The notes under the pieces: model-generated
The model's database searches: none
The model's input: the letters and a program-made list of their open reading frames with translations, nothing else
What the model was told of the DNA's origin: nothing
Position numbers and translations under genes: made by a program
Assembly (NCBI GenBank): GCA_009602735.1
Contig: WELA01006186.1
Span: 34,515 to 98,514, forward strand
Reading direction: 5' to 3'
DNA from: Mesotaenium endlicherianum
Taxonomy: Eukaryota; Streptophyta; Zygnematophyceae; Zygnematales; Mesotaeniaceae
Length of the DNA: 64,000 bases
Part shown: positions 24,446 to 36,000 of the stretch, piece after piece
How positions within the stretch are numbered: the first letter of the stretch is position 1
Layout: each line of letters starts with the position of its first letter

Positions 24446-26850
24446 CGGTCCGGCACACACGCCAGCACAGCCGCAGGCTTCAGCAGCCCCGCTGGCCTGT
24501 GCCGCCCTGCTGACGCCAGCAGTACCTTCGGCAGTCTGCGCAACGACAGCTGTCGCGACGGGGCGCGCTAGCCAGTTGAGTACCACGACTACAGCACACA
24601 CGGCTGCAGCGCCCCCCGCTCTACGCGTCGCCATCCTTGGCGCAGACCTACGCATCAGCCGGCAACGCCAGGAGGGTCTCACCCTGTTGGCTGCTGCAAG
24701 CAGCAGGGTCCAGCAGGCGCCGACCCTTGCCACGTGTCCGGCAGGCCAGGCCGCTCTTGCCGGCAGCCACGCGCACACTCGTGCGCTCACGCGTCCGCTC
24801 ACACCTTGCACGGCGGCGCGAGGCTTGCCGGGCAGCCAGCTACAAGATCGCAGCTCGGCAGCCACAGCAGCAGCTGCGCACGCCAGCGGCGCACACGTCC
24901 TTCCACGTGGCGCGTGCATGCAATCCGGCACGGCCAGCGCAGATTCGGCGGCTGCGATTGCCATTCCCAATCAGGAGGGGGCATCCCTGATTGCGCTGTG
25001 CGGCCAGATTGCCGTGCGGAGCGCCGACGGCACGCTCACGGCTGCGCAAAGCCAGGGCTTCAACCCTGGCTGCGCCCAAAACCCCCTCGCCGACGCAATT
25101 CGCGCTACGGGGGCCTCGGCGTACGCCCGCGCCAGAGGGAGGGCGTCACGAGCGGCGTCCGAGGCAGCCGACGCGGACCTTGAAGCCGGACCGGCCACGC
25201 GCCCCCGCAATCTCAGGAGCGATTAGGAGGCGCCACATGGCAGCCTTCCAGCAACCGCACCTGCGCCTGTTCCGGCAGCCGCGCCAGCAGCCGTCGCACC
25301 TGACCCATGCGCGGCTGGCAAGACTTTGCCTGACGGCAGCTGCACATCTGCGCATCTCTGCACACGCCCGCACACGCCGCGCAAAGCATTGCGAGGCTCG
25401 CTCAGCAGCCCGCCACGCGACCACCTCACGACAGCCACGTCAGCTGCGGCGTACAGCACCTGCGCACACGTGCTGCCATTTGGCACGCGCACGCAGTCTG
25501 GCCCAGCCAGCACAAATCTGGCGGCCGCGACTGCCATCCCGAGCCAGGGGGCGACCTCCCTGATCGCGCTGCGCGGCCGTGTCTCCGTTCGGAACTGCGA
25601 CGGCGCGCACACGGTTGCGCAAAGCCAGGGCTTAAACCCTGGCTGCGCACAAAACCCTTGGGCCTTCGCGATAAGCGTGGCGAGGGTCCCGGCGAGCACG
25701 CGCGCTACCTGGAGGGCGCCACGTGCCTTGCTTGGGGCAGCCGATACCGACACCGACACCGGTCGGGCGACGCGACTTTGCAGGCCCAGGGGTGTCCTCG
25801 AAGCGCCACTTGTCAGGCTGACAGCAGCCAAGCTTGCGCCAACTCTGGCGCTCGCGCCAGCGGCCGAAGCACCTGCGCCCGAAGCAGCGCTGGCATTCGC
25901 AGCCGCTCCACCGGAGGCACCAGCGTTTGCCAAGGCGCCAGCTGCAAGAGGACCCGAGCCAGCGCATTTCACGACGCCACTACCAGGTGGGCCAGTGCCA
26001 CCTGGCGGCCTTCCGGTCGCCGAGGCAGCGCCAGCACCGACAGCTGAGCCAGCAAGCCTGGCACCTGCGCCGGCAACTGCGCAAGCATGCTCAGGAGCGC
26101 CAGCGCCGAGCGCGCCAGCGCCAGGTGCACCAGCGCCAGGCCAGTCCGCGCTGGGAGCACCAGCGCCAGGAACGCCAGCGCCAGGTACACCACGTGTGCC
26201 AGCCGCTCGTCTGCCCGCTGTACCAGCGGCTGCACCTGCTGTTGCCGCCGCGTGCAGCCCCATTTTGGCCTGTTGCGCACGCACAGTGCCACTCGAAGGC
26301 CGCACAGCAGACGGCGGCGCACGACGCAAGCCCGCTTTGGTGGCAGCCGGACGCCCAGCGGTGGCACAGAAGCGCGCCGAGCCGGATCAGGGGCGTTGCA
26401 CGGAGGAGGCGCCGCGTTTGCCCCGCTCGTTCCGCATGCTGGACACGTCAGCAGCGCCAGCGGCCTTCGCGCCTCACGCGATGGCCTCGCCGATGACCAC
26501 GGTGCAGCTCAGCGCCGAGGTCATCTCGCTGGCGCTTCACCGCATGCCCGCAGTCTCCTTCGCGGAGCTTGGCGTGTCGATGGAAGCCACACGGCAGGCA
26601 ACCCAGCTACTGCTCCAGTCGTGCAGGGCCAGCCCGCGCGCCTCTGACAGCCGGCCGCGCCCCGCTAGGTACGACCTGGCATTCCCAGCGCGAGGGTCCA
26701 GCTTCCAAGCAACCGCCTGCGCCTTGTTTTGGTCCTCGTTCTGGTTCGCTGGGGGGGGGCAGGAGGAGACAAGAGTCCTCACAGCGACCCAGGGAGTTTT
26801 GTTCCCCGTTTCTTTTTCCACGCTCTCCGCCGCCTACAGGTGGTGCAGGG
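24446..26850 (+). other. S linker: GC-rich Ala/Pro-rich region with an internal duplication
   Basis: Between gag and RT lie ~2.4 kb of very GC-rich sequence that translates to Ala/Pro-rich low complexity, including APAPSAPAPGAPAPG-type repeats at 26090-26190. A ~400-bp unit occurs twice, about 573 bp apart: both copies contain a SLIAL.G segment and a QSQG.NPGCAQNP segment (near 25047 and 25620). A CAACCCTGGCT-type inverted repeat lies in each copy. Large antisense frames here are composition shadows. A protease is expected but I do not see a clear DTG/DSG motif. Confidence 0.6.
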
Positions 26851-27089
26851 CAGATGGCAGCAGCTGCCGAGGAGAGGGCACCCGAGGCAGGCCGAGTGCA
26901 GCCAGCTGCAGGACAGGTGACACCTGCAGACCCACAGATCACGCCAGCAGCAGGGCAGGAGGCGCCAGCCGCAGCGCAGGAGCCACCACCAGCTGTCCCT
27001 ACTTGGAAGCTGGGGGGGACTCTCACTAGGGCACAGGCTGCTCAGCTAACGGCATTGCTGGATGCACGGCGCAGTGCCAGCTTTGCCAG

Positions 27090-28430
27090 CGGCATGCACG
27101 ATCTTGGGCGCTACACAGGCGACCCTATGAGGATACCCCTCCAGACAGACGTGCCCATCTTCCAGAAGCGCTATCGCTATAGCCGCTTTGAGGACGACCT
27201 GATCAGCACGTTGACAGGCAAGCTAGAGGAATGTCAGCTCATTCGTGAGTCTGCCTCCACCTACGCTGCGCCCACAGTCATGCCAGCTAAGAAGGATGCC
27301 TCAGGCAACTGGTCTGAGAAGAGGATGTGCGGTGACTATCGTAAGCTTAACGAGGTCATTGAGCAAGACAGATACCCTATGCCGACCCCTGACGAGATCT
27401 TCGACAACATCGGCGCTTGTACTTGGTTCTCGGTGCTGGATTTGAGGCAGGGCTTCAACCAGATACCCATTGCGGAGGAGGACCAGCATAAAAAGGCTTT
27501 TTGGGGATCGCAGCGTCTCTACGAGTGGAGGGTTATGCCCTTCGGCTTGAAGAACGCTCCTGCCACCTTCCAGCGAGTCATGGATAAGGAGCTGACAGGA
27601 CTCTCCTTTGCCCGGTGCTACATCAATGACGTGCTCGTCTTCAGTGAGACGTTTGAGGAGCAAGTGGCGCATACCACTACAGTCTTGGACCGCTTGGAGG
27701 CTGTTGGGCTCAAGTGTCATCCAGGCAAGTGCACCTTTGGGACCCGGGAGGTGGAGTACCTCGGGCATCTTCTGTCTTCCAGTGGTTTGGCTCCTCAGCT
27801 GGCCAAGATCTCGGCCATCACAGGCATCCCGCCGCCGACCGACCTCTCGCAGTTGAGGGCCTTCCTTGGCATCGCCAACTACTATCGCCGCTTTGTGCCT
27901 GGGTTCAGCGAGCTGGCCAAGCCGCTCAACGACTTGCTACGCAAGGGCATTGCCTATGTATGGGGACCAGAGCAGCAGACGGCGTTTGACAAGCTCAAGG
28001 AGCTGTTGGTGAGCGCCCCAGTACTACGGCGGCCCGACTATCAAAAGCCCTTCATCCTCCACACCGATTGGTCGCAGGCAGGGCTTGGAGCGGTGCTGGT
28101 GCAGGAGCATGACGACTTTGAGCATGTGGTGGCGTACGCCAGCCGCAGCAACAACCGCGCCGAGGGCAACTACGGCTCTTATGAGGGGGAGTGCCTGGCA
28201 GCGGTGTGGGCGATTGTACATTTCAGGCACTATCTCTGCGGCACCCACTTCCGCTTGGTCACCGACCATCAACCACTCAAGTGGCTCATGACGTTGGAGC
28301 GCCTGACAGGCAAGTACGCACGGTGGGCGCTCATCTTGCAGGAGTACACCTTTGACGTGCACCATCGTCCAGGGTCGACGAACCTGGACGCTGACGGCCT
28401 CAGTGCGAGACCTCACGGTAGCCCGCCACG
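27090..28430 (+). pseudogene. S pol: reverse transcriptase and RNase H
   Basis: RT motifs in order: CGDYRKLNEVIEQDRYPMPT, FSVLDLRQGFNQIPIAEED, EWRVMPFGLKNAPATFQRVM, the active-site region ARCYINDVLVFSETFEEQ, and EYLGHLLSSSGLAPQ. They are followed by LRAFLGIANYYRRFVPGFSE. RNase H follows with FILHTDWSQAGLGAVLVQE, GECLAAVWAIVHFRHYL and LVTDHQPLKWLM. The order RT-RNase H-integrase and the motif content place it in Ty3/gypsy, not in the DIRS group. It lies in a long open frame of the S fossil. Confidence 0.93.
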
Positions 28431-28779
28431 ATGAGGATGAGCCGGTGGCCTGGCACGCGGCGGCATTCCTGGCCTTGACCGTTAACGGCGACGTGCGGCC
28501 CGCAGGGCTCATTAGCCTAGACATGGTGACTGTCACCACTCGACGACTGGCCTTGGCAGCAGCTGAGAAGCAGGACAGCTGGCAGCGCGGGCCCGAGGAC
28601 GTGTGGGACGACACCCCGGTGCTGCAGTACGTCACGGCCAGGGAGTTGGCCCCAGGCATTAGTGCGCGCGAGCGTGACCGCGTCCTCAAGCGTAGCTGGG
28701 ACTTTGTCTTCATGGAGGGGCGCATGCGGCGAGTGATGGCGGACGGCTCTGTCATGGTGGTCCTTGAGCCCGCTATACG

Positions 28780-29850
28780 CAGCAAGCTGGTGCGACGTGT
28801 GCACGAGACGCTTGGACACTTTGGTGTTAAGCGCACTCTCAGCCTCCTTCAGGCTGAGTACTGGTGGCACGGCATGACTAAGCTTGTCGCCGACGTCGTC
28901 AGCAGCTGCACACTTTGCGACCGGGTGCGCTCGAGCTTCACAGCCCGCACCGTCGCTCTCAGCCCTCTCCCTATTCAAGGGCTGTTCTACAGGTGGTCGC
29001 TCGACTTGGCTGGGGAGCTGCCCAAGTCTCGCCAAGGCAACCTCTATGTCTTGGTTATGATTGAGCACATGTCCAAATGGATCGAGCTTGTACCGTTGCC
29101 CAGCAAGGCCAGCGAGGGGATTGCTCAGGCTTTTCTTGAACAGGTCCTTAGCCGCTTTGGCGGCTGCGCTGAGGTCCTCACTGACCAAGACACAGAGTTC
29201 CAGGGCAGCTTTCAAAAGCTGCTAGAGCGCTCGATGATCGACCACCGCACCACCTCCCGCGACCATCCCCAGGCTGACGGCCTCGCAGAGCGCATGGTGC
29301 AGACCGTCAAGCTTGGGCTGCGGAAGTACTGCCTGGCCCACGACAGCACTCACTAGGACGACGCCCTCCCATGGTTGGCTATGGGGTACAGGTTTAGTAA
29401 GCAGGCCATCTTGGCCTTGCATTCTCCCTACTTCCTTCTCTACGGCCGACAGCCAATCCTGCCCGCAGCAGCCAGGACCGTGGCGGAGAACGTTTTGGAC
29501 TTGGACAGTCCCGAGACGTGGAGCGCTCTTATCGGGCAGCGTGCACAGCTCTTTCGACGCCTGATGCCCATGGCCATGGACAACCTCAGCATTGCTCAGC
29601 ACCGCGACACACTGAGGTATGCCATGACCCGTGGAGGAGCCTATCGCCCGCGAGTGTTGCAATTCTCCGCATGTGACTTCGTGTACCTGCGACGCCAAAC
29701 GAAGGACACCCTCGACACCAGCAGCTCGCCCGTCATCCTACGCGTCAGGCGTGTCTTGGCGTCAGGAGTTCTAGAGCTGGAAGGCGCAGATGGCCGTCTT
29801 CACAAGGACCACACAAAGAATTGTGGACCATGCCACCTTCCTAACCTTGA
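28780..29850 (+). pseudogene. S pol: DDE integrase
   Basis: The HHCC zinc-binding domain is visible (HETLGHFGVKRTLSLLQAEY to CTLC). The catalytic core has WSLDLAGELPKS (first Asp), EVLTDQDTEFQGS (second Asp) and HPQADGLAERMVQ (Glu), matching the retroviral-type DDE triad of Ty3/gypsy integrases. A C-terminal segment with FVYLRRQTKDTLD and ILRVRRVLASGVLELEG is in the place of the GPF/Y module. A DDE integrase sets this element apart from PAT/DIRS elements, which use a tyrosine recombinase (family knowledge). Confidence 0.92.
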
Positions 29851-29892
29851 CATGCAGGTTCGTCCCCGCGACGCGAGGTCGCCCAAGGACTG

Positions 29893-30032
29893 GGCGTGCC
29901 AGATTTGCCACAGCCCCGGCCAGGAGGCCAGCATGCTGCTCTGCGACAGCTGCAACCTCGGCTTCCACATCGGTTGCCTTGACCCGCCGCTGGCTCGCGT
30001 GCCAGCTGGCGACTGGTTTTGTAGCGACTGCA
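29893..30032 (+). pseudogene. PHD finger at the C terminus of the S integrase
   Basis: The translation reads CQICHSPGQEASMLLCDSC, then FHIGCLDPPLARVPAGDWF and CSDC. This is a complete C4HC3 PHD finger (C-x2-C, C-x2-C, H-x2-C, W-x-C-x2-C) with the typical CLDPPL..VP.GDW.C spacing. PHD fingers often bind the histone H3 tail, methylated or unmodified at Lys4 (family knowledge). The domain takes the position that a chromodomain occupies in chromoviruses such as G5, so a role in directing integration is a natural inference. Confidence 0.93.
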
Positions 30033-30100
30033 CTGCTTTAGCTCTAGACAGCGATCACAGCCCATCAGCTGGTGGCTGAGAGCTGGGGGGGGTTTTAAAT

Positions 30101-30227
30101 ATTTGACGCGTGACTATCGTTTGGCTATGAAGCCACATGTATTATAGACTTCATTGCAGCAAAGCCTGCTTGCATATTATGCATTGTTTGTGTCGTTGAT
30201 ACGCACCCGACCCCCCACCGCACGACA
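30101..30227 (+). repeat. S terminal repeat B1 (127 bp)
   Basis: Starts ATTTGACGCGTGACTATCG and ends CCGCACGACA. It lies between the G-run after the coding part and A2. It matches B2 at 120 of 127 positions; six of the seven differences are transitions. Confidence 0.92.
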
Positions 30228-30229
30228 GC

Positions 30230-31241
30230 TGTCATGATTTATTAAGTCGAGGTTGACGTACAAAACCAAGCTCTACGTGTGTGAACTATCAACCTAGGAA
30301 GACCAACTTTGCATTGACTTTACGCATCCATATGTTAACCTTCTCTAGATTTCCGAGTCACTAAAGTGTAGAGCGTCGAAGCATCTTCCGAATGGCACCG
30401 GTTTCGCGTCATTTGGTTAATTATCGAGCGAGATAGACGCGATCTAGTCCGCACTCCCTTCGGCACCTAGCGGAATCACACCAAATGGCCAACTTGTGAC
30501 TCAATGCACCCAAACGTGACAATGTTGACTATTCGTGACCCCAAGGACCCCTAGCTTTGTGCGCACAAATCTGCGAGCCCTTTAGACTACATAAGTCTTG
30601 CATTTCCATAGTATAAGTGCATCATTGAGGCTATAACTTGGTGAGTGCATCACCTACTCCTAGAGGAAGCTTCCTCAAGTTTCAAATTCACTTTTGAGGC
30701 ACTATCTAGGTAGAACTACTCAAGGTAAGCTCCACCAATGAGAGACACTTAGCATATTCTACGTGCTTTGCTTTGATTGGTTTGAGTTATGCTTAGCCTA
30801 TAGGAGTGCTAGTACATGCCTTGTACACATTAGTGGGCATAGGAGAGCCTCCTAGAGTGACTACATGCATTGGATCCGCCGCATACGACGCCGGGTTTTT
30901 AGGAGTATAAGTGCTAGAGATGTCCCTAGAGAAACATCTTTTTAGAAGTCCCATTATGCCAGTTGTAAGTCACAGAGATTATCAGTAAAGCTTACACTTT
31001 TATCTCTTGTGTTTTCAGGACCACTTAGTCCCTCTCTTGTGAAGAGCAAGCCTTGCTGGCTTCCACTCACTAGAAGAACTTCACAAGTGGTGAGCAAAGT
31101 CACAGCGTATATCCCCTGCCATAGGACTACTCATGAAGATCATGATGTGCTTCCAGTGATCTTTTGGGCCAGACTTCACTAGTTGTTTTCCTACCAGATT
31201 ACAGTCTTGAGGTGCTCAGTCTGGAGAGTACACACTCCTTA
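30230..31241 (+). repeat. S terminal repeat A2 (1,012 bp)
   Basis: Second copy of A. It is preceded by B1 (two bases between) and followed by B2 after 8 bp. Confidence 0.93.
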
Positions 31242-31249
31242 ATTAAAGC

Positions 31250-31376
31250 ATTTGACGCGTAACTATCGTTTGGCTATAAAGGCACATGTATTATAGACTT
31301 CATTGCAGCAAAGCTTGCTTGCATATTATGCATTGCTTGTGTCGTTGATACGCACCCGACCCCCTACCGCACGATA
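31250..31376 (+). repeat. S terminal repeat B2 (127 bp), right end of S
   Basis: Second copy of B. Immediately after it G2 resumes, which fixes the right border of S. Confidence 0.92.
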
Positions 31377-31790
31377 TCTGTTCCATTGAATGAGAGTAGG
31401 CAACCTTAGGCGCTTAACAAAGACTTCATGAATACACGTCTGTGACGCTTTTCGGTCAACAAGTGCCCTTACTTTCCAACCTGCAATCATGCAATGCGGT
31501 AGAATAGGAGGGACTGACTTATCCTGATTTCGCATTGTTTTCCTAAATTATTGGACATTAGGGTGAACAAGATTATCCAGAATGTGTACTATTCGGAGCT
31601 CTATATTGCTAATGATCTCCTTTATCTCGTTGTCAGGCAATGATAGTGAATCTAGTTCGGCAGAACCCATACACTTGGCACGAGGACAGCTATGAGACGA
31701 TTACTTCTAGCGTCCTCACAGTCAGTAAACTGCATTATTGACGTAGTTTCTTCTCCAAGCTGATCTTTTCAATCCACTTTTGGCAGGTTC

Positions 31791-32271
31791 TTCTTAACAC
31801 TAGATAGCCCAATGGAATGTAGGGTTTTTGGCCCAACAACTCCCTTCCAACTTTGATTTGTTTAGACCTTGTTCATAGTTCTATAAGTGAGTATCATATA
31901 GATTCTCAAAGATTACAATCCAACCTTCATGGCCCTAGTTTTGTCTTTTCAAGGTGATTGTTTTCCTGACCGTAAAGCATATAAACGTTTGACAAAAAAA
32001 CTTTGCGATTAAACTGCTAACTTTGGATGGTCATTGCTCTCTCCACACTCAAATCCACATACTGTGATTTAGGACAGTGGTACATGTAAACGTATGGAGT
32101 GTGTGTCAAAGTTTTAAACTTGATATAGTCATTTGTTATTATTTACAGCAATTGGCAGACTTGGGTCTTATATGGACCTCTTATTTTGGGTGGTCCAACA
32201 AGAGGTTCAAGTCACTTGCACATAAGACAGTCTACAAAACTATACATGAGATGTTAAGACCTGAGACTTCA
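31791..32271. other. Unassigned stretch between G2 and L
   Basis: AT-rich sequence with no recognised coding or repeat partner in the window. Confidence 0.4.
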
Positions 32272-32988
32272 TGTAAGGTTATGAAAGTGTAGTTCACATT
32301 CTTCTAGCATTTTATGTGCATAGAGTGTGATTTTAGAAGAACATTGGCCTTTGTTTCAAGTCATTTGGACAAGTGTTGAGAAAGTTATGAATTTTGGGAG
32401 TTTTTAGTGAGTTTTTAATATCGCAGATTCAATTTAGTGACAAGGACAGGTCCAGTGACGAAAATTTCGGTTGAAATACAGAAAGTAAAACATTGAATCA
32501 TGAGGGTTCCAAAAACTACGTATGATTACGTAGAGTGCCAAAGTGATTGTGGAATTTCTAGAAACTTCGTGAGAGTTAGTGAATTGTGTAGTAGAATATT
32601 CTCGAGTGTAATTGTGTGCATGTGAGTGTGCTAGCTTGTCCAACTAGGCAAGGTCACCTACATGGAAGGAGCAATAGTGGAAGGTTCTGGAGGTACTTTG
32701 CTAGAGAGGACACTTAGAGCTGAATCATAAATAGGAAGCACAAGAAAGTAGAGGGAGTCTAGTCTAGTCTAGTTTAATCTAACCTTCTTATTTTGTAAAC
32801 GACTTTTCTTTATAAAGTGAGTTCTTTTCCACTCCTCTCATGTAGCTCTCTCTCTTGCAAGGGTGGCACACCACCAGGCCACTCCACCTTGTCTATGCAA
32901 CTAGGGAAGGTCCTCGTGCACGCCTCCACTCGCGGGTGAGGGTGCGTGAGTGTGTATGGGCGCACTCCCCGCACCCTTCCCCCTTTCA
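32272..32988 (+). repeat. L 5' LTR
   Basis: TG...CA-bounded repeat, directly followed (2 bp) by the Met-type primer site. Confidence 0.9.
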
Positions 32989-32990
32989 TA

Positions 32991-33002
32991 TGGTATCGGA
33001 GC
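32991..33002 (+). promoter_or_regulatory. L primer-binding site
   Basis: TGGTATCGGAGC, one base different from the common TGGTATCAGAGC initiator-Met site. Confidence 0.8.
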
Positions 33003-36000
33003 TACCTAGTTGCTTCATTTGGAGGAGGAGCTTTGGTTGGTGACGCTTGTAGGAGTGTAGATAGGGTAGAGAGGAGAAGAAAGGATGATTTATATGTTGC
33101 AAAGGGTAGCCATGAAGACGCTGATGCAAGCTAGCATCTCACTCTCTTGAAGAAGGGAGGAGATGGGAAGAGGGAGGTGCTTCAAGAAGTGTTAACTTGG
33201 ACGCAACCAGATTTTTGTACTCCTTTTTTGTAGTGTGAGGAGGTTGCCCAAGCATGGGAGTGAATTAAGTAATATAGAGCAGCCTTTGGTTGAGTATGAA
33301 AACATATGAGCATGAAGAAAATCTGGAGTTTACACGGCTGGATTTTTCCTTGAAGATGCAAGCTCTTTGGTGTTAAGCACTTTCTTTGAGGGGGGCTTAG
33401 CGTGGAGGTGATAATGGCTAGAAAGGAGTGTGTGGCCATTTTTATTTCAGATCTTCAATGAAGGTGGAGCGGATTTTAAGAGTAGGCAACCGGGGACTTA
33501 GTAAGCATGTGTACTTGCAAGTCTAGGAGCTTTGGCGGGCATTGCACTCGCAAGCTCAAGAGGAGCTCATGAGAAGCTCAAGAGAGGGTGCACCGGGGTG
33601 TTGCACCAAGTTGGCCAAGTATGTGGCCAAATTTGGGTTGCCTTGCATCACTCCTATATAGCCACTGGATAATATTGGCCAGCCATGATGGAGCTTGGCA
33701 CTTTGTATGGAGATTGGAGAAGCCTCAAGTGAAGAGAAGCGCCGTGGAGAAGGCTTGGAGCAAAAAAAAGTGACGCAGATTTTTTTTCTTCAAGCAAGAT
33801 AGTTGGAGATGGAGCCTTTCAAGTTCATATTATTCTTTTTCTTATGGAGGAGTACATATGTTTGAGAGCTATGATGAAGACAAGCCTATGGTGTGGAAGA
33901 AGAAGCAAGGTATGAAGTTGGTGCAAGAGGCTAGTGCAAAAGATGTCTCCCACTTGAAGTGCGTGTGCCACCAGTTGTGTGATGGCATAGTTAAGGGGCA
34001 GATTTTGGTGCATCTATGGAAGCTCTTCATGTGAAAGTAGAGTACCAAGGCAAGCTGGATTTAGTAGTAAGAAGTGTCATTGGGGTGACCAAGGCTAGAG
34101 TGCACTCAAGAAGCTAAGCGTGTGGAAGGAGTTGCACAAAGAGAGTAGCCAATCCTCTAGTGCTTTAGTGCACGGGTCAAGTGAAGACCAAGGAGGAGTA
34201 TGGTGAAGTAAAGATAGTGAAATACAAGTAGCTATCTTCAGCCCGCTAGCAAAGAAGCGATGCGGGAAGGTGAAGGTGAAGGAGAAGCGCTTGTTTTGGT
34301 GGCCTTGGCCCGGTCATCGCATAGAGCAAGCGTGCCTCCTAACAACCTTGGCGAGCGCGCATCGCCGGTGGAGCAAGTAGAGGTGTATGATCCCCTTGCT
34401 CATATATAGAGCAGATCCCAACTGCTCAAGTGGAGGAGCTCCTAAGAAGTGAGCTCAAGAGAAGCCCGCTTGCAAGACGAAATGTGTGCGAGCACAAGAT
34501 GAGGTGCAAGCACTAAGAGTATGTGCATTTGCCCAAGTTATGGAGCTCTTGGAGGCGTTCCAGATGTGTTTCTTGGAGCCTTATGTGAAGGCTTACCTTC
34601 AAAAAGAGACTGGAGCATGTGGGAGTGAGCATCTAGCCAAGAAGAAGACTATGATGGAGTTTGGTGCACCACGAGCGAGACTACGCGCTCATGCCTTGTG
34701 AAGACTATCATCGCTTGTTGGAGACTATGAGTTTATGGATATGGACCTATGAGGAGGAGACCAAGTGTTATGGGGCTGATATGTCTTGCCTATGATGGAG
34801 ATAGATGACAAAGACTTGGACATGAAGCTAGGAGAATCAGCGTCTATACAAGCAAGCACAAGAAAGGCGTAAAATCTGGACTTGGGCACTTGAGTGGTAA
34901 GCGCCTTACCTTCATGATGGGGGGGGGAGTGTTATAGTTGTTTATAGTGCTTGTAAGCAAGGTCAAACCAGTCCCATGAGTTCAGTTGTAACTAAGAGAT
35001 GTGAAGTGGAAAGAAGTTCAAGAGCAAGTGCTTGGAAGATACTCAAATCTGTCCATGTTTGAGGGTTTTACGGGTAGGCGAGCGCTAGGGTAAAAGCTGG
35101 CAGATTTTGGCTACTTTTGCCTATTTAAGAGAGAGTAGAAAATATTTTTCCTAGGAGTCCTACATGAGGTGATAGACCTGGTATAAGGCCTGCCTTGAAT
35201 CATAGTCAAGTTTCAAAATCAGGGGTTTAAGCATGTGCCATTTGTAGGCGCGGGAGCTTGATACGTGTTGCGCGCGTGTGCGTCCTACCAGCGTAAGGCA
35301 CAAAATGACGATCTCGTTTAAGTGTTAGACTTTGATTCAGGTTCTGAAGTTTTGTGGAGAGGCAGTCCTATGGATTGAGATTCAGAAAAAGTATTTTTTT
35401 ACATCAAAATATTAGATTAAGTTCTGACAGTGCCACATGGCGATCTGCTGGACTGTCGTGGGAGCCACATGTGTGAGGCAAGGCGCAATTTGATTTCATG
35501 AGCTTAGGCTTGGAGTCAGGAGAAACAAAGCATACCAGTGAATTCAAAATGGTGGTACTACATAGTTTGCACAACTTTCAGGCTAAAAATGTCAGAAAAA
35601 GTCAGGGGGTGCCACTTGGCGTCTTGAGAGGTCACCATGAGTCATGCACACGAGGGAGAGAGTGCGCTACCTCTAGAAAGACTTTGGCTTAGAGTTAGAG
35701 GTAGCTAAGGGTACCAGAAGGTTCAGGAACATAGTGGAGTCAGGTTCATGATGTAACCTGGTCAAAATTATAAGAGCACCACGAGTAAGCCATATGGCGC
35801 GACGAGGAGCTGCCACTTGTCCAAGAGGGCGAAGAATGAGTATTTTGGCGATTTGGGGGACGATCATGCATTGGATCCAGCTTTGGAGTATGTGGACATG
35901 ATGGAGGGAGTATGTTACAGCCTTCATGAAGATATTCGCCTATCTCAAGACGAAGAAGTTGAAGACGAAGATGCATTTGTGTAAGGAGACGCCATGTGTG

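Larger units (their letters stand above)
22463..31376 (+). mobile_element. S: Ty3/gypsy-type retroelement with split terminal repeats (A1-[ ]-B1-A2-B2) and a PHD finger
   Basis: An 8.9-kb element on the plus strand: A1 (22463-23463), gag, a Pro/Ala-rich linker, RT, RNase H, DDE integrase, PHD finger, then B1 (30101-30227), A2 (30230-31241) and B2 (31250-31376). The ends are not a normal LTR pair: the left end carries A only and the right end carries B-A-B. No tRNA primer site is recognised after A1. A G-run (8 G) lies just before B1. A1 and A2 differ at about 21 of 1,001 aligned bases plus one 11-bp indel, so insertion was fairly recent. The coding part is open over most of its length with only a few breaks; it is treated as a fossil. 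Its coding part is far more GC-rich than the repeats and flanks. It sits inside G2 with a probable 4-bp target duplication. Confidence 0.85.
20930..31790 (-). mobile_element. G2: Ty3/gypsy chromovirus-like fragment, split by element S
   Basis: Two minus-strand blocks, 20930-22462 and 31377-31790, are collinear with the G3-G5 pol. The first gives RNase H (YDPSKLVRVVNDTSDFAIGA), RT ([20 protein letters not shown]) and the protease/RT linker; the second gives protease and the gag/pol junction. Between them lies element S, inserted within the protease region, with TCTA before S and TCTG after it as the probable target duplication. G2 is a broken fossil with many breaks and no LTR recognised; it is clearly older than S. 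Confidence 0.85.

Noticed and set aside
24248-26329. Long antisense open frames (240 and 368 codons) within element S, thought of as an inverse regulatory ORF like the one I recall for REM1
   Set aside because: They mirror the Ala/Pro-rich linker and consist of Gly/Ala repeats; composition explains them.
22463-31376. Classifying S as a DIRS/PAT element because of its split repeats
   Set aside because: Its pol carries a clear HHCC zinc domain and DDE integrase after RNase H and no tyrosine recombinase was seen, so Ty3/gypsy is the better family.
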